NCBI GenBank assembly: GCA_947499305.1 | Contig: CANMNN010000021.1 | Location: 1 to 64,000 of the forward strand | DNA length: 64,000 bases | Direction of reading: 5' to 3' | DNA from: an uncultured Arenicella sp. | Lineage (GTDB): Bacteria; Pseudomonadota; Gammaproteobacteria; Arenicellales; Arenicellaceae | Part shown: positions 9,891 through 19,433 of the stretch, in pieces | How positions within the stretch are numbered: the stretch's first letter is position 1 | How the letters are laid out: every line of letters begins with the position of its first letter | Translations under genes and position numbers: made by a program | Notes under the pieces: generated by a model | What the model saw: the letters and a program-made list of their open reading frames with translations, nothing else | Told to the model about the DNA's origin: nothing | Database searches by the model: none

Positions 9891-10178
9891 ATGTTATCGA
9901 CTAAACCTGTACTCCCAAATTTTTTGAAAGCCCTTCTTACCGCATCGCTAGTGTTCAGCAGCGCAGCTGCATTTGCTGGAGATAAAGCAAATGCTGAAAA
10001 AATTGGTGACTTAAAAGATATGAAGGCCAAGCATTCTCAAAAAGCCGAAAAAATGGCCAAGAAAGAAGATGCAGAAGGCTTAGCCAGCTCAATGACAGAT
10101 GAAACTGTAGACAGTATGACTAAAGGAAAAGCCGACGCTATGAGCGAAAAAGTAGAAGAGATCAAACCTGGCGAATAA
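9891..10178 (+). CDS. Small exported lysine-rich protein of unknown function
   Basis: A 95-residue protein with a clear signal peptide (basic start, hydrophobic core, AAAFA-GD cleavage region near residue 29). The mature part is short, highly charged and probably helical (KDMKAKHSQKAEKMAKKED and similar), with no cysteines. GAGG lies eight bases before the ATG and an intrinsic terminator follows, so it is a complete single-gene unit. I recognise no family. A small periplasmic stress protein is a guess from charge pattern and size only. Confidence 0.75.
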   Translation: MLSTKPVLPNFLKALLTASLVFSSAAAFAGDKANAEKIGDLKDMKAKHSQKAEKMAKKEDAEGLASSMTDETVDSMTKGKADAMSEKVEEIKPGE

Positions 10179-10211
10179 GCTCTTCGACTAATCACGAAAA
10201 ACGTGATCACT

Positions 10212-10244
10212 AAAAGGCCCAGCAACTACGCTAGGCCTTTTTTT
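10212..10244 (+). terminator. Intrinsic terminator after the small exported protein gene
   Basis: AAAGGCC and GGCCTTT flank an inner AGC/GCT pair and a short loop, followed by a T run (AAAAGGCCCAGC / GCTAGGCCTTTTTTT). The stem plus seven T residues is a textbook terminator on the plus strand, about 35 bp after the stop codon. Confidence 0.9.
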
Positions 10245-10383
10245 GATCGTTAAGGTGTACATACCTGTGTGGCCTTTATCATTCTTCTAATTCCTACTAG
10301 CGTTTTTATTGTCCAATTGTCCGCCTAGTGTTTTATACTGCGTTCAAGATTTTTAACAGCAAACTCATTCTAGGAGCATTTCA

Positions 10384-10854
10384 ATGATCAAAGTAGGCGA
10401 TTCAATTCCAGCAGCCAATATCACCGTTATTTCAAAAGCAGGCCAAGACTCGGTACTCGCGAGCAGTTTTTTCGCTGGCAAAAAAGTTGTTTTATTCGCC
10501 TTGCCGGGCGCTTTCACGCCCACCTGTTCTGAAGCTCACCTACCTGGTTTTGTTGTTAAATATGACGACATAATCGCTAAAGGCGTCGACGAAGTAGCTT
10601 GTCTTTCGGTTAACGACTCGTTCGTAATGAAGGCTTGGCAAGACGCACAAAACGCTGAGAACTTAGTGATGATCGCTGACGGCGGCGCGGCGCTAACTAA
10701 AGCCATGGACTTGGTATTGGATACATCGGATTTCGGCGGCATTCGCTCACAACGTTATTCTATGATTGTCGACAACGGCGTGGTAACTCACCTGAATGTA
10801 GAAGAAGGCGGTTTTGATGTTAGTGACGCTGATACTGCTCTGAGCCAATTATAG
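10384..10854 (+). CDS. Peroxiredoxin, Prx5-like
   Basis: A 156-residue thiol peroxidase that reduces hydrogen peroxide and organic hydroperoxides. Seen: the peroxidatic Cys48 in PGAFTPTCSEAHLPGF, a second Cys in VACLSVND, the conserved Arg in IRSQRYSMIVDNG, and the overall Prx5/AhpE-type layout. AGGAG lies seven bases before the ATG. It appears monocistronic. The reductant (glutaredoxin or thioredoxin) cannot be told; unlike some homologues it has no fused glutaredoxin domain. Confidence 0.93.
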   Translation: MIKVGDSIPAANITVISKAGQDSVLASSFFAGKKVVLFALPGAFTPTCSEAHLPGFVVKYDDIIAKGVDEVACLSVNDSFVMKAWQDAQNAENLVMIADGGAALTKAMDLVLDTSDFGGIRSQRYSMIVDNGVVTHLNVEEGGFDVSDADTALSQL

Positions 10855-10937
10855 CCTTAAGCTAATTATAGCCCTTAGAGAAAATTTGCCTCAATCCAAC
10901 TCTGAGAGTTAAAGGCTAGACGCTGCGGGTTCGCACA

Positions 10938-10990
10938 GAGCCCTCAGCGTTTCCGAAGAGCCTTCAGCGTGGTTTCCGAAGAGCCTCAGC
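10938..10990. repeat. Short direct repeat between peroxiredoxin and sulfotransferase genes
   Basis: About 2.5 copies of a 20-23 bp unit starting GAGCC(C/T)TCAGCG and ending TTTCCGAA occur head to tail at 10938, 10958 and 10981. It lies between the ends of two convergent genes. I see no terminator T run next to it and assign no function. Confidence 0.6.
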
Positions 10991-11026
10991 ATGATTTTTA
11001 ATGACCTGCACGGATGAATAAGGCTC

Positions 11027-12601
11027 TTATTTAAAATCACCAAGCGCTGCTTTCAAGCCATCGAGCTTATCCCCATAGCGCTTCCAGCGACCAATAGACC
11101 CAGAGTACAATGGCTGCCTTACCTGCACCGAACTCGCGGTAGACACAGGCGCCTCGTTTTCGTGAAAGCGCATGCACGCTTCTTGCCAATCTAGCCCACA
11201 AAACTCCAGTAGTCGACGAGTTTGATTCTCCTGATCATGCACAATGTCTTCGTAGGCAACTTCTATGAAGTTACTGCTAGGCAAAGTGGACCTCCAATGT
11301 GCCATTAGCGAATCGAATTGGCGATAAAAGTTAGCTGTCTCGTTCAAGTCATAGGTGTAGTGATAGTAGGAGTGCTGAACGGTCAGTAGTTGTCGATAGT
11401 TACTTAAACAACTATCCATCGCGCCACGACGCAATGCGATGATCTTAGCCTCAGGCAAGGCCTGCTGAATAAGCCCAGCGTAGAAAAAATTCAGCGGCAT
11501 TTTGTCGGTAAATCGGCCTGCACCTCTACTTAACTCTTTGGCCGACTGCAGATATTGCTGGCCAATTTTCTCTAGAGCCTCATCGTCCAAGTTGTTTGAT
11601 GCAATAAAGGTGTCCGCATCCATCACCATGTTCGAGGGCGTTCGAGTGGCCGTTTTAATCAACCCTGGAAATATGTTGAGCTCGCCTGCAGCGGTTACCT
11701 CTGTATGACTTGAAATAATTCGATCAACTAGCGTTGTTCCCGTTCTCGGCAAACCAATTATAAATATGGGAGAGGCATCATTGCTCACTTTACTCAACTT
11801 CTTGCTAGTCGTTTTTGCCGCGTCAAATAGTGGCTCATAAGAAAACAAAGCTTCGTCGGTGCTACCGAGCTTCAGTCGCTTAGCTTTCTTCAACCAATCT
11901 AAGCTTTCTTCATATCGCTCAAGATCTTCCAAACTCTTCGCAATAGCATGACCAAGGTGCAAACTACCGTCCTCGTGATCCTGAAGGTCTTCAAACAAAC
12001 TAATCAACTCAGGAAGATGGTTGAGCTCGTGAGTTTGCTTTTTCAAACCAACAATCGATGACCATGCCCGGTATGCCTTGGAATCACGCTTAAGCGTTTC
12101 GAAATAAGCCTTCTCGGCGGCGTCAAAGTCCCCCAAAAACTGCAGAGACGCAGCCAAATTATAATGAAAATTTGCGGGCGCATCATTGAGTGAAACTGCT
12201 TTTTCAAAAAAAGGTACGGCGCACTCGTGAAAACCTGTTCGGCTATATATTACGCCAATGGTATCAGCTAGATGGGCATCGTCGACTGAGTGCTTAGAAG
12301 CTCTATCGGCGGCTGCTTTAGCATCTTGTTGCCGCCCAAGAATCGTCAATCCTTGGCCATGGTAAGCACTAAAATAAGGGTTGTTCGGGCCAAGTAGTGC
12401 AGCTCGTTCAAGTAACTCAAGTGCCTTTATATGATTGCCATATTCGGCAGCAATAGTGCCCAATAAGCAATACGGCACAGGGTCTTTGACATTAACCTTT
12501 ATCATTTCTATAGCAAGAGCATGCACCTGCTTGTGCTCCTTAGCGGCAATGCGTTGCAATCCAGAAAGAAGCTTATTTGAGATAGGATCTGGCATGGTCA
12601 T
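11027..12601 (-). CDS. TPR-repeat sulfotransferase family protein
   Basis: A two-part protein of 524 residues. The N-terminal half is a series of TPR-like helical repeats (for example YCLLGTIAAEYGNHIKALELLERAA, split here as AAEYGNHIKALELLERA). The C-terminal half is a Sulfotransfer_3-type domain with the PAPS 5'-phosphosulfate loop IIGLPRTGTTLVDRI, an ELN stretch after it, and a later DKMPLNFFYAGLI / IIALRRGAMDSCLSNY region. Family members sulfate proteins or glycans. I place the start at ATG 12601; the frame opens at 12691, but the extra 30 residues look unlike the family and no start has a good ribosome site. Its target is unknown. Confidence 0.8.
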   Translation of the reverse strand: MTMPDPISNKLLSGLQRIAAKEHKQVHALAIEMIKVNVKDPVPYCLLGTIAAEYGNHIKALELLERAALLGPNNPYFSAYHGQGLTILGRQQDAKAAADRASKHSVDDAHLADTIGVIYSRTGFHECAVPFFEKAVSLNDAPANFHYNLAASLQFLGDFDAAEKAYFETLKRDSKAYRAWSSIVGLKKQTHELNHLPELISLFEDLQDHEDGSLHLGHAIAKSLEDLERYEESLDWLKKAKRLKLGSTDEALFSYEPLFDAAKTTSKKLSKVSNDASPIFIIGLPRTGTTLVDRIISSHTEVTAAGELNIFPGLIKTATRTPSNMVMDADTFIASNNLDDEALEKIGQQYLQSAKELSRGAGRFTDKMPLNFFYAGLIQQALPEAKIIALRRGAMDSCLSNYRQLLTVQHSYYHYTYDLNETANFYRQFDSLMAHWRSTLPSSNFIEVAYEDIVHDQENQTRRLLEFCGLDWQEACMRFHENEAPVSTASSVQVRQPLYSGSIGRWKRYGDKLDGLKAALGDFK

Positions 12602-12823
12602 TCGATTTTCAACGGTAGTATTAACGCAGCTAAGTGTGCAAATTTGCACCATAGCAGAGCACGGTTGCACTGTGTTATGTATTGACATCAATCTACTATA
12701 AAAGCAATATCAATGGGGTCTCGACTATAAAAAAGTTCCTTATAGGGAATTGTTTGCGAGACGTGTGCCGCAGAAATGGATGTTTTCTATTTTAACAATC
12801 ATCAAATCGGCCATGGATGACGG

Positions 12824-12839
12824 ACCAACGCGGGTTGGT
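12824..12839. promoter_or_regulatory. Inverted repeat upstream of TonB receptor
   Basis: ACCAAC (12824-12829) and GTTGGT (12834-12839) form a perfect six-base inverted repeat with a four-base spacer, about 75 bp before the receptor start. It could be an operator or a leader hairpin; the sequence does not tell which. Confidence 0.3.
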
Positions 12840-12913
12840 AGCCGACCATCAACTAATGCACGGTGAGCGTAAAATTGATCTTACCGGCATTAACAATTAA
12901 GAGAGGTTTTACT

Positions 12914-15352
12914 ATGAATAGTATTTTCAAACTCAAAGCGTCAACGCGCGCGATTACTCGTGCAATTGCTTTACCAATAGCAAGCGCTGCCTTTATCAAT
13001 CCTACATTTGCTCAAGAAGCCGACACCGTAGAAGAAATAATCGTGACGGCGACGCGTCGTGCGTCCACGGTGCAAGATGTGCCGATTAATATTGCTGCCG
13101 TTGATGCACAGCGAATTGAAGAACAAGGTTTTGCCGAAATTTCCGACGTTCTAGCCTTCGTGCCCGGTATTAATGTAATCGACCAAGGCGGCCGAAATGG
13201 TAACGAAATCATTGTTCGCGGCATTAACGCTGAGCCTTTAGGGCAAGGTGGCGGTAACGATATTGGTAGCACTGTTGCAACTTATCTGGGTGATATTCCA
13301 CTGCCCATCGATTTAAACTTAAACGACCTCCAACGTGTTGAAGTACTGCTTGGCCCACAAGGCACTTTATATGGTGCGGGAACTCTTAGTGGTGCAATCC
13401 GCTACATCCCAAATAAACCAAACACTGAAGAGCAGCTTTTTGAAGTTCGTGCTGAAGTGTTCGACATTAAAGAAGGCAGCGGAATAAGCTCCGATCTCGG
13501 CTTAACATTCAATCAACCTTTGAGTGACACTTGGGCACTACGAGGGTCGATAGATCATCGCAACGACCGTGGCTTTATTGACTACCCTGCGGTTGTTCGG
13601 GAAATCGGTGTTTCAGAACCCGATTCACCACTCGGAGATACCACTAACTTTAACCCGGCCAAAGATGCTAACGGGCAAGACCTTACGTCTGGCCGTTTAG
13701 CCCTTCGCTGGCAACCAAGCGACGCTTTCGACGCTACGTTAACTTACTACTTTCAAGACGAAGACAATGAAGGTCGTACCAACACTGGTTTCCGTGGGCC
13801 ATTTCCAACCTCGCGCTATGCTTCACCAAGCCGAGTACTTGAGCCTAACGAAGAAGAAAATAGCTTACTGGCTCTTGAGATAGTCGCTGACCTTGGCTTT
13901 GCTGAACTTACCTCAGCAACCGGGATCGCCACCTATGAGGAAACAGGGCAACGTGATCAAACCGACTTGTTGATTAGCTTGGAATACTCGTATGAGACGT
14001 TCCCAACCTTCACCGCGTTCACGAGAGAAGAAGAAGAGCGTGATTTTTTCACTCAAGAACTTCGCTTAGTGTCGACCAGCGATGGTCCTCTGAGCTGGAT
14101 CGTTGGCGGCTTCTACAACAAAATCGAAACTGCTGCTTCGTCCTCTGAGTTCACTCCTGGTTATGCGCAGTTTGCCGGCTTTAACCGTCCTGACAACCTA
14201 GAGTATTTTTCAACTAACTCTCAAGACGTCACAGAATCAGCAATCTTTGGTGAGCTGGCATATCAAATCACCGATGCTTGGCAAGTAACAATAGGCGGCC
14301 GATTTTATGAATATGAAATTGAAGCTCAAAGTTCGGTCGACTTCCCACTCTTCGACCCTTCATTTGTTGCATCGAACCTAGACAGCATCGCTAGTCGACC
14401 TTTTGATCCAAACCTTGGGCAAGACGACGACGGTACGCTATTTAAATTTAATACGTCTTACAACGTAAACGATGACGTCACCCTTTATGCGACCATTAGT
14501 GAAGGCTTCCGTATCGGTGGCACCAACGGTGGCGGACCATGCCCTGATTTCGATCCAAATGCCAATCAAGGTTCTTGTAACCTGGCTCCTGGTCAACAGT
14601 TTGGCCCTGGTCCAAATGACTTTGCGCAGTTCGATGAACGCTCATTTACAGCCGACCAAACTCGAAATTTTGAGCTAGGTGCTAAAACTCAATGGCTAGA
14701 CAACAGCCTCACGATTAACGGCTCAATTTATTATGTTGAATGGCAAGACCCGCAAGTGTCTTCAGCGACGGTAAACGCGAATATCCCGATTACCATCAAT
14801 GCTAACGGTGCAGAATCGAGCGGTTTTGACTTAAGCGCAAACTGGCTCGCTACTGAAAAACTTCGACTTCGTGCATCTGCCAGCTATACCAAAAGTGAGC
14901 TAACATCAGACGTGCCATCGCTCATTCGAACGATTACACCTCCAGGCTTTGGTACTGCTTTTATCGATGGTCTTGACGGCGATCGTCTACCAGGCTCTCC
15001 TGAAACTCAGTTTTCATTATTCGCTAGTTATGACATGCCGCTCGCGAATGGTAATTCTGTGACTTTAAATGGCGGCTATCGCTGGCAGGGAGATATTCTG
15101 TCAACAACTGGTGGACGAGGCGATCGCCTAACATTGGATAGCTTTGGAGTAGCCAATGCTTCTGCTGTTTATGACAATGACAACTACTCGGTCACATTGT
15201 ATGTGAACAATCTGTTCGATGAGTTCGCTGAAACAGGCGTGCAAGGCAGTCGCTTATCAAACCAAATTGTCAACGGCGCGAGCGTACGCTCATTCCAGAC
15301 TACGGTATTAACACCTCGCACCATTGGTGCACGTTTCTCTTATAGCTTTTAA
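12914..15352 (+). CDS. TonB-dependent outer-membrane receptor
   Basis: An 812-residue outer-membrane transporter. Seen: a signal peptide ending near FAQEA, a TonB-box-like VEEIIVTATRR, the plug domain (VPINIAAVDAQRIEEQGF, VRGINAEPLG, VEVLLGPQGTLYGAGTLSGAIRYI), a long beta-barrel rich in alternating aromatic residues, and a C-terminal aromatic residue (RFSYSF). GAGAGG seven bases upstream fixes the start at ATG 12914 rather than the earlier in-frame codon. The ligand cannot be read from sequence; this subfamily is common in marine bacteria. It is a single gene followed by its own terminator. Confidence 0.95.
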   Translation: MNSIFKLKASTRAITRAIALPIASAAFINPTFAQEADTVEEIIVTATRRASTVQDVPINIAAVDAQRIEEQGFAEISDVLAFVPGINVIDQGGRNGNEIIVRGINAEPLGQGGGNDIGSTVATYLGDIPLPIDLNLNDLQRVEVLLGPQGTLYGAGTLSGAIRYIPNKPNTEEQLFEVRAEVFDIKEGSGISSDLGLTFNQPLSDTWALRGSIDHRNDRGFIDYPAVVREIGVSEPDSPLGDTTNFNPAKDANGQDLTSGRLALRWQPSDAFDATLTYYFQDEDNEGRTNTGFRGPFPTSRYASPSRVLEPNEEENSLLALEIVADLGFAELTSATGIATYEETGQRDQTDLLISLEYSYETFPTFTAFTREEEERDFFTQELRLVSTSDGPLSWIVGGFYNKIETAASSSEFTPGYAQFAGFNRPDNLEYFSTNSQDVTESAIFGELAYQITDAWQVTIGGRFYEYEIEAQSSVDFPLFDPSFVASNLDSIASRPFDPNLGQDDDGTLFKFNTSYNVNDDVTLYATISEGFRIGGTNGGGPCPDFDPNANQGSCNLAPGQQFGPGPNDFAQFDERSFTADQTRNFELGAKTQWLDNSLTINGSIYYVEWQDPQVSSATVNANIPITINANGAESSGFDLSANWLATEKLRLRASASYTKSELTSDVPSLIRTITPPGFGTAFIDGLDGDRLPGSPETQFSLFASYDMPLANGNSVTLNGGYRWQGDILSTTGGRGDRLTLDSFGVANASAVYDNDNYSVTLYVNNLFDEFAETGVQGSRLSNQIVNGASVRSFQTTVLTPRTIGARFSYSF

Positions 15353-15381
15353 TCAATAGCTAAAAGACGAGCCTTAGAATG

Positions 15382-15413
15382 GGGCAGCTTGATTAATCAG
15401 GCTGCCCTTTTTT
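15382..15413 (+). terminator. Intrinsic terminator after the first TonB receptor
   Basis: GGGCAGC and GCTGCCC pair around a TTGATTAATCAG loop and are followed by a T tract (CCCTTTTTTATTT). It sits ~30 bp after the stop. Confidence 0.92.
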
Positions 15414-15483
15414 ATTTGCATCTTTGTAAACCGAGCACCTAAACTTCTGAGGAATATCGTTTCACTTAATACGAGGATAGTTG

Positions 15484-15927
15484 ATGGATGCCTACAGAGC
15501 CCCACAAAGCAGACTAAAACGAGAACCGGTTGCTAAACGAAAAATGCTCGGCAGAATATTTGCGTGGCTTAGCTTTGGGGCGATCTTAATCTTACCTGGC
15601 ATCTACTTTAGCTGGGCACAGTTCATCGCCCTATATATTGAAATAGAAAGTAATAACGCAAGCATAAGCAGCCCAAAAGAGATGGCCGCTCTCATCAGCC
15701 AAAGCCTAATTCCTGTTGCGTTCTCTACCCTAGTTGCGCTACCGAGTCTGATCTGCATTTTTCTAAGTATCTCCTTGAGCCGTTATCGCTCAAGAGTGTT
15801 CTTTCACTTTTGGATTTTTCTGGCGATTATCTGGATTATCGCTATCCCTGTCGGCACGCTATTCGGGCTAATTTTAGCTCTAAGCCTATACTTCACTCGA
15901 ACAGGGTTCAGCGAGAATCAAAGATAA
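15484..15927 (+). CDS. Small integral membrane protein, unknown function
   Basis: A 147-residue protein with about three hydrophobic segments (near residues 24-50, 75-98 and 105-135) and a short basic N-terminal tail (APQSRLKREPVAKRK). GAGG seven bases upstream supports the ATG at 15484; a TTG lies three bases before it. It follows the TonB receptor but is separated by a terminator, so it is probably transcribed alone. No family recognised. Confidence 0.7.
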   Translation: MDAYRAPQSRLKREPVAKRKMLGRIFAWLSFGAILILPGIYFSWAQFIALYIEIESNNASISSPKEMAALISQSLIPVAFSTLVALPSLICIFLSISLSRYRSRVFFHFWIFLAIIWIIAIPVGTLFGLILALSLYFTRTGFSENQR

Positions 15928-15995
15928 ACTCACACCTAATTTATTCGCCAAAACAAGCAGCTCGTGCATAAGGACTAGGACGCGAAAACACAGAC

Positions 15996-17432
15996 CTATT
16001 CACTTAGCTGGCTAAACCCATAAACTATTCTCGCGAGCACGTGATCTTCATAACGCTTACCGATAAAAGATAAGCCCACCGGCATACCTGAAATTTTACC
16101 GCTTGGAATGGTCACATGCGGGTAACCGCCTATTGCTGGATACGCCGACATGCTTGGTCCATGAAAAGCATCGCCATTTATATGATCAATTTTCCATGCC
16201 GGGCCACCGGTAATACCGATAATTCCATCTAGCTGGTGCTCGCTATATACCTTATCTAGACCATCTTCACGCATTGCTGTATGCCCCTTATCTCGAATTG
16301 AATGATAAACATCTTCGTCTAACTCAAGCGCTTGAGATTGTTCGAAGATGCCTTGATCAAAATGCTTGAGTTCGTCTAAAGCATTTATTCGATTAAACTC
16401 GATCAAGCTGGCAAGTGTAAACTCAGAAGTCGCGTTAGAGCGGCCTTTGAAATACGCGTTTAAATCTCGCTTAAACTCGTACTTGAGCAGCTTGTAATTG
16501 TCATCCCAAAAGCCGTCATACGCTTTCAAGTTAATGCCCTCAATAACCACAACACCCGCTTTTTCAAGCTTTTTGACGGCACGCTGAAACAGCGCGTCAC
16601 GGCGAGAGTCATAGCCCAAGGTAGAGGCCATCACACCAAGTCGCAAGCCCTTTAGATGCCGACCCTTCTTGAGATTTTGCAAGCCTTCAACTAAACCAAC
16701 GTAGTTTTCAGCCGCTGGGTCGATCATGGCTGACAAGACCAAAGAGGCGTTCTCAATCGAACTCGCCAAGGGGCCCGCTGTATCTTGAGAACTTGCCAGA
16801 GGCACAATTCCATCTCCGCTAACAATTCCGTGAGTCGGTTTAAAACCGACAACGCCATTTGCAGATGCGGGGCATATTATTGAACCGTGTGTTTCGGTAC
16901 CTATAGCCACGTCTACATAACCCAAAGCTACCGCAACACCTGAACCAGAACTGGAACCACACGGTGAACGACTTACATCAATCGCGTTATGCGTTTGGCC
17001 ACCAACCGCACTCCAGCCCGAACTGGATTTCTCCGATCGAAAATTGGCCCACTCGCTCAAGTTAGTTTTGCCTAAGATAAGCCCACCTGCTTGCTTCAAC
17101 TGCGCAATACTAGGTGCGTCTTTTTCTGGGTAGTTTTCGAGTAACGCCAATGAGCCTGCGGTTGTAGGCAGGCCAAGCATATCGATATTATCTTTGATCA
17201 AAATCGGCATGCCTTTTAGCAGGCCACCGCCAGAATCATCAAGTACAGCCGCCTCATCCTGAGCCGTAGGGCTAATTGCAATTACAGCGCGGTATTGATC
17301 GTCTTTTGCATCAATTAGCTTGAGACTTCTTTCAAGTTGCACAGTCGCCGAGCTTTGAGCGAGTGCCGGTGCGCTCAGTATTAGATGAGTGACGAATACC
17401 AAAAGAATAGAAACCGCAAACCATACTTTCAT
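15996..17432 (-). CDS. Exported amidase (amidase-signature family)
   Basis: A 478-residue member of the GatA/FAAH-like amidase-signature family with an N-terminal signal peptide (hydrophobic core then APALAQS), so it should act in the periplasm. The Ser-Ser-Lys triad is visible: Lys in ILIKDNIDMLGLPTTAGS, the Gly/Ser-rich SPCGSSSGSGVAVALG, and the nucleophile Ser in TETHGSIICPAS. Being exported, it is not the tRNA amidotransferase subunit. It may hydrolyse small amides or peptides; the substrate is unknown. Confidence 0.92.
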   Translation of the reverse strand: MKVWFAVSILLVFVTHLILSAPALAQSSATVQLERSLKLIDAKDDQYRAVIAISPTAQDEAAVLDDSGGGLLKGMPILIKDNIDMLGLPTTAGSLALLENYPEKDAPSIAQLKQAGGLILGKTNLSEWANFRSEKSSSGWSAVGGQTHNAIDVSRSPCGSSSGSGVAVALGYVDVAIGTETHGSIICPASANGVVGFKPTHGIVSGDGIVPLASSQDTAGPLASSIENASLVLSAMIDPAAENYVGLVEGLQNLKKGRHLKGLRLGVMASTLGYDSRRDALFQRAVKKLEKAGVVVIEGINLKAYDGFWDDNYKLLKYEFKRDLNAYFKGRSNATSEFTLASLIEFNRINALDELKHFDQGIFEQSQALELDEDVYHSIRDKGHTAMREDGLDKVYSEHQLDGIIGITGGPAWKIDHINGDAFHGPSMSAYPAIGGYPHVTIPSGKISGMPVGLSFIGKRYEDHVLARIVYGFSQLSE

Positions 17433-17698
17433 CTCAAAAACCCCTGTTATTAGTAAAACATTTGTTAGGCTACCGTAGTTCTAGTGACTTTTACGTTTTA
17501 TTGAAGATCAGCATTGATCCAGGCTCACAATAACGTTTAGTGATTTTTTTAATGACTCCACTTTCTCAAACAACTGCGCTATACCTGCTCCCCGAATAAA
17601 CCCACCGTCTGTGCTTTTGCGATTTATCGCTGACATAGTCGTGCTATTAAAAAATAAACACACTGTTAAGCGAGAAGAAAGAGCGTGAATTTCGTATG
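17433..17698. other. Intergenic stretch, no recognised element
   Basis: AT-rich spacer between the amidase start and the end of the DCC-like gene. It includes one GTTAGGC heptamer resembling an integron core site, but no attC partner was found. I see no gene here. Confidence 0.5.
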
Positions 17699-18016
17699 CT
17701 ATTTATCAGCAATATCGCATGTATCACCATTACAGCCAGCCTTGCCTTTTGACGCGATTGTCAATAACGGAGGCAAAAATAGCGCTACACCCCAGAGAAA
17801 ATACAAAGGAATATTTAAGCAAATTTTTCGTATCGCATAGCCGCGAGTGAAAGCCAACCCGTCGTTGGAGACAAGAACTATTTCCCCCTTTACCAGTTCA
17901 CCTGTAGGAGGCTCCTCGGTAGAGAGTTGAATACGGTTAAACCAGTCAAGCTTTGATGTCGTCGCAGCTTGGTTTGCACAGTCCGAGCAATCCTTATGAT
18001 AAAAAAGTGTGTACAT
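17699..18016 (-). CDS. DCC-like (DUF393-like) thiol-disulfide protein, small
   Basis: A 105-residue protein. It starts YTLFYHKDCSDCAN, a CxxC near residues 10-13 placed as in the DCC/DUF393 thiol-disulfide family. An (L)VSNDGLAFTRGYAIRKI stretch follows, resembling the family's 'substrate shows up in the ring' region, then a hydrophobic segment (FLWGVALFLPPLLTIA) and two more cysteines near the C-terminus (GCNGDTCD). It may be a short membrane-linked redox protein. It is the first of five small AT-rich genes in the same direction. The family assignment is by motif only. Confidence 0.6.
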   Translation of the reverse strand: MYTLFYHKDCSDCANQAATTSKLDWFNRIQLSTEEPPTGELVKGEIVLVSNDGLAFTRGYAIRKICLNIPLYFLWGVALFLPPLLTIASKGKAGCNGDTCDIADK

Positions 18017-18059
18017 ATAAACTACTCAGACCTTATAAATGACAAGCAACTTGCCTCGC

Positions 18060-18497
18060 TTACGTTATAGCCTTGTTATGATATTTTTGCGAAAAAACAT
18101 GATCGCTTTTGTGTTCTAACAAATCCCAGCGATTGCCATACAAGTCCTCAAATACGGCAACAGTGCCATAATCATATTCCGTGGGTTCCCGAATAAATTT
18201 AACACCTTCATCTATATACTTACTATAGTCCCTCCAAAAATCATCAGTACTTAAAAAAAGAAAAACTCTTCCACCAGCCTGGTTGCCAATAAATTTTTCT
18301 TGCTCAGCATTTGAAGCCCTAGCCAGTAAAATTGCGCAACCGTTGCCGTTTGGTGGCGCAATAAGAACCCAACGCTTATCTTGTTCTGGAATATAAGTAT
18401 CTTCGATTAATTCAAAGTATAACTTTTTGGTATAAAATTCAATTGCTTCTTCATAGTCAGAAACGACTAATGCAATATGCACAATGGATTGCTTCAT
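18060..18497 (-). CDS. VOC-superfamily (glyoxalase/dioxygenase-like) protein
   Basis: A 145-residue single-module VOC protein. Seen: the opening VHIALVVSDYEEAIEFYTKKL with the first metal-ligand His at residue 7, and the closing AVFEDLYGNRWDLLEH with the usual terminal ligands in FEDLYGNRWDLLE. The family includes glyoxalase I, fosfomycin-resistance and extradiol enzymes; nothing here decides between them. It is AT-richer than the flanking genes. Confidence 0.85.
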   Translation of the reverse strand: MKQSIVHIALVVSDYEEAIEFYTKKLYFELIEDTYIPEQDKRWVLIAPPNGNGCAILLARASNAEQEKFIGNQAGGRVFLFLSTDDFWRDYSKYIDEGVKFIREPTEYDYGTVAVFEDLYGNRWDLLEHKSDHVFSQKYHNKAIT

Positions 18498-18587
18498 TAA
18501 GAACCTATAACCTCTGAAATAGTAGCATCGCCTTTAAATCGATCCTCGTAAGCAGTTCCCTTATGGTCTACCCGAATTTTTTTGACC

Positions 18588-18914
18588 TTAATATAAACGT
18601 TTGTCACGGATTCTCTTCCTTAAGCCCTTTAAGCCCGCAACTTTTATATCAGTGCGCCAAATCGACAAATAGAGCGTTGGTATCATTACTACGATAATAA
18701 AGAGTAAAGTGATTAACATGCTTTCACTATAAAAGAGTATCAACGCCGATAAAAATGAAACAAAACTAAATACAAGCCCTACGAACTTCTTCGAAGAAGC
18801 TGGATACTCGAATCTTGTTACACATTTTCCACAATACACTGAATCAAGCAGAGTATTGAACTCAACTCTACATGAGTCGACACCACATTCTGGGCAGGAC
18901 CTTTTCATCTTCAT
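18588..18914 (-). CDS. Zinc-ribbon membrane protein, unknown function
   Basis: A 108-residue protein. It has an N-terminal four-cysteine ribbon (CPECGVDSC at ~7-15 and CGKC at ~28-31), two adjacent hydrophobic helices (near 43-63 and 67-87) and a basic C-terminal tail (KGLRKRIRDKR). The architecture suggests a small membrane protein with a cytosolic zinc knuckle. No named family recognised. Confidence 0.65.
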   Translation of the reverse strand: MKMKRSCPECGVDSCRVEFNTLLDSVYCGKCVTRFEYPASSKKFVGLVFSFVSFLSALILFYSESMLITLLFIIVVMIPTLYLSIWRTDIKVAGLKGLRKRIRDKRLY

Positions 18915-19004
18915 AAGCCTCTTACTTCGTAACGCTCTTTAAACGGATGGGTAAACATCTACATTGGAATTATCAACGGGACTGTTAATTTTTTAACCTT
19001 TAGC

Positions 19005-19334
19005 TTAATGGTTACCTTTGCTTCGAAAACAAAACCGATATGCGCGTGCTTGCCAAATTAACAGTCGAGTTAAAGTGCGTCTCGAAACAAAAGCAAAATA
19101 TAACCCAATAACAGGAGATGCGGCGGTATATAAAAAAGCGTTTCTTTTGATTGCAAATGATGTCGTTTCAACACCATCATATGTAATTACACCGTTTGGA
19201 TCGAGCATAACTTGAGCGAAGGAAATACTCATAACACTACCCAATATAAAGAACCCCCAACCAAAAAATCTATAGTTGAATCGCTTCTTTTTTAGCACCG
19301 TAAAAGCGCTATTTCTCATTGTTCGATTCAGCAA
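19005..19334 (-). CDS. Small two-helix membrane protein, unknown function
   Basis: A 109-residue protein with two predicted membrane helices (near 25-42 and 68-84) and a basic C-terminus. I recognise no family. The frame has no strong ribosome site and could start further in. It belongs to the AT-rich small-gene run, and codon usage resembles its immediate neighbours rather than the flanking housekeeping genes. Confidence 0.5.
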   Translation of the reverse strand: MLNRTMRNSAFTVLKKKRFNYRFFGWGFFILGSVMSISFAQVMLDPNGVITYDGVETTSFAIKRNAFLYTAASPVIGLYFAFVSRRTLTRLLIWQARAYRFCFRSKGNH

Positions 19335-19433
19335 ATCAAACGCCTTTAAAACGGCTGACTCATCTTATGCTGCGTCCGTACCGGCTTGCTGGCGAATCCG
19401 TTCTTAAACTTGTTGGATAGCGAATTCATTGAG

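Noticed and set aside
17433-19433. Integron attC sites (GTTAGGC and GTTGGAT heptamers)
   Set aside because: Single core-like heptamers without matching inverse core sites or an integrase; chance matches to a loose consensus.
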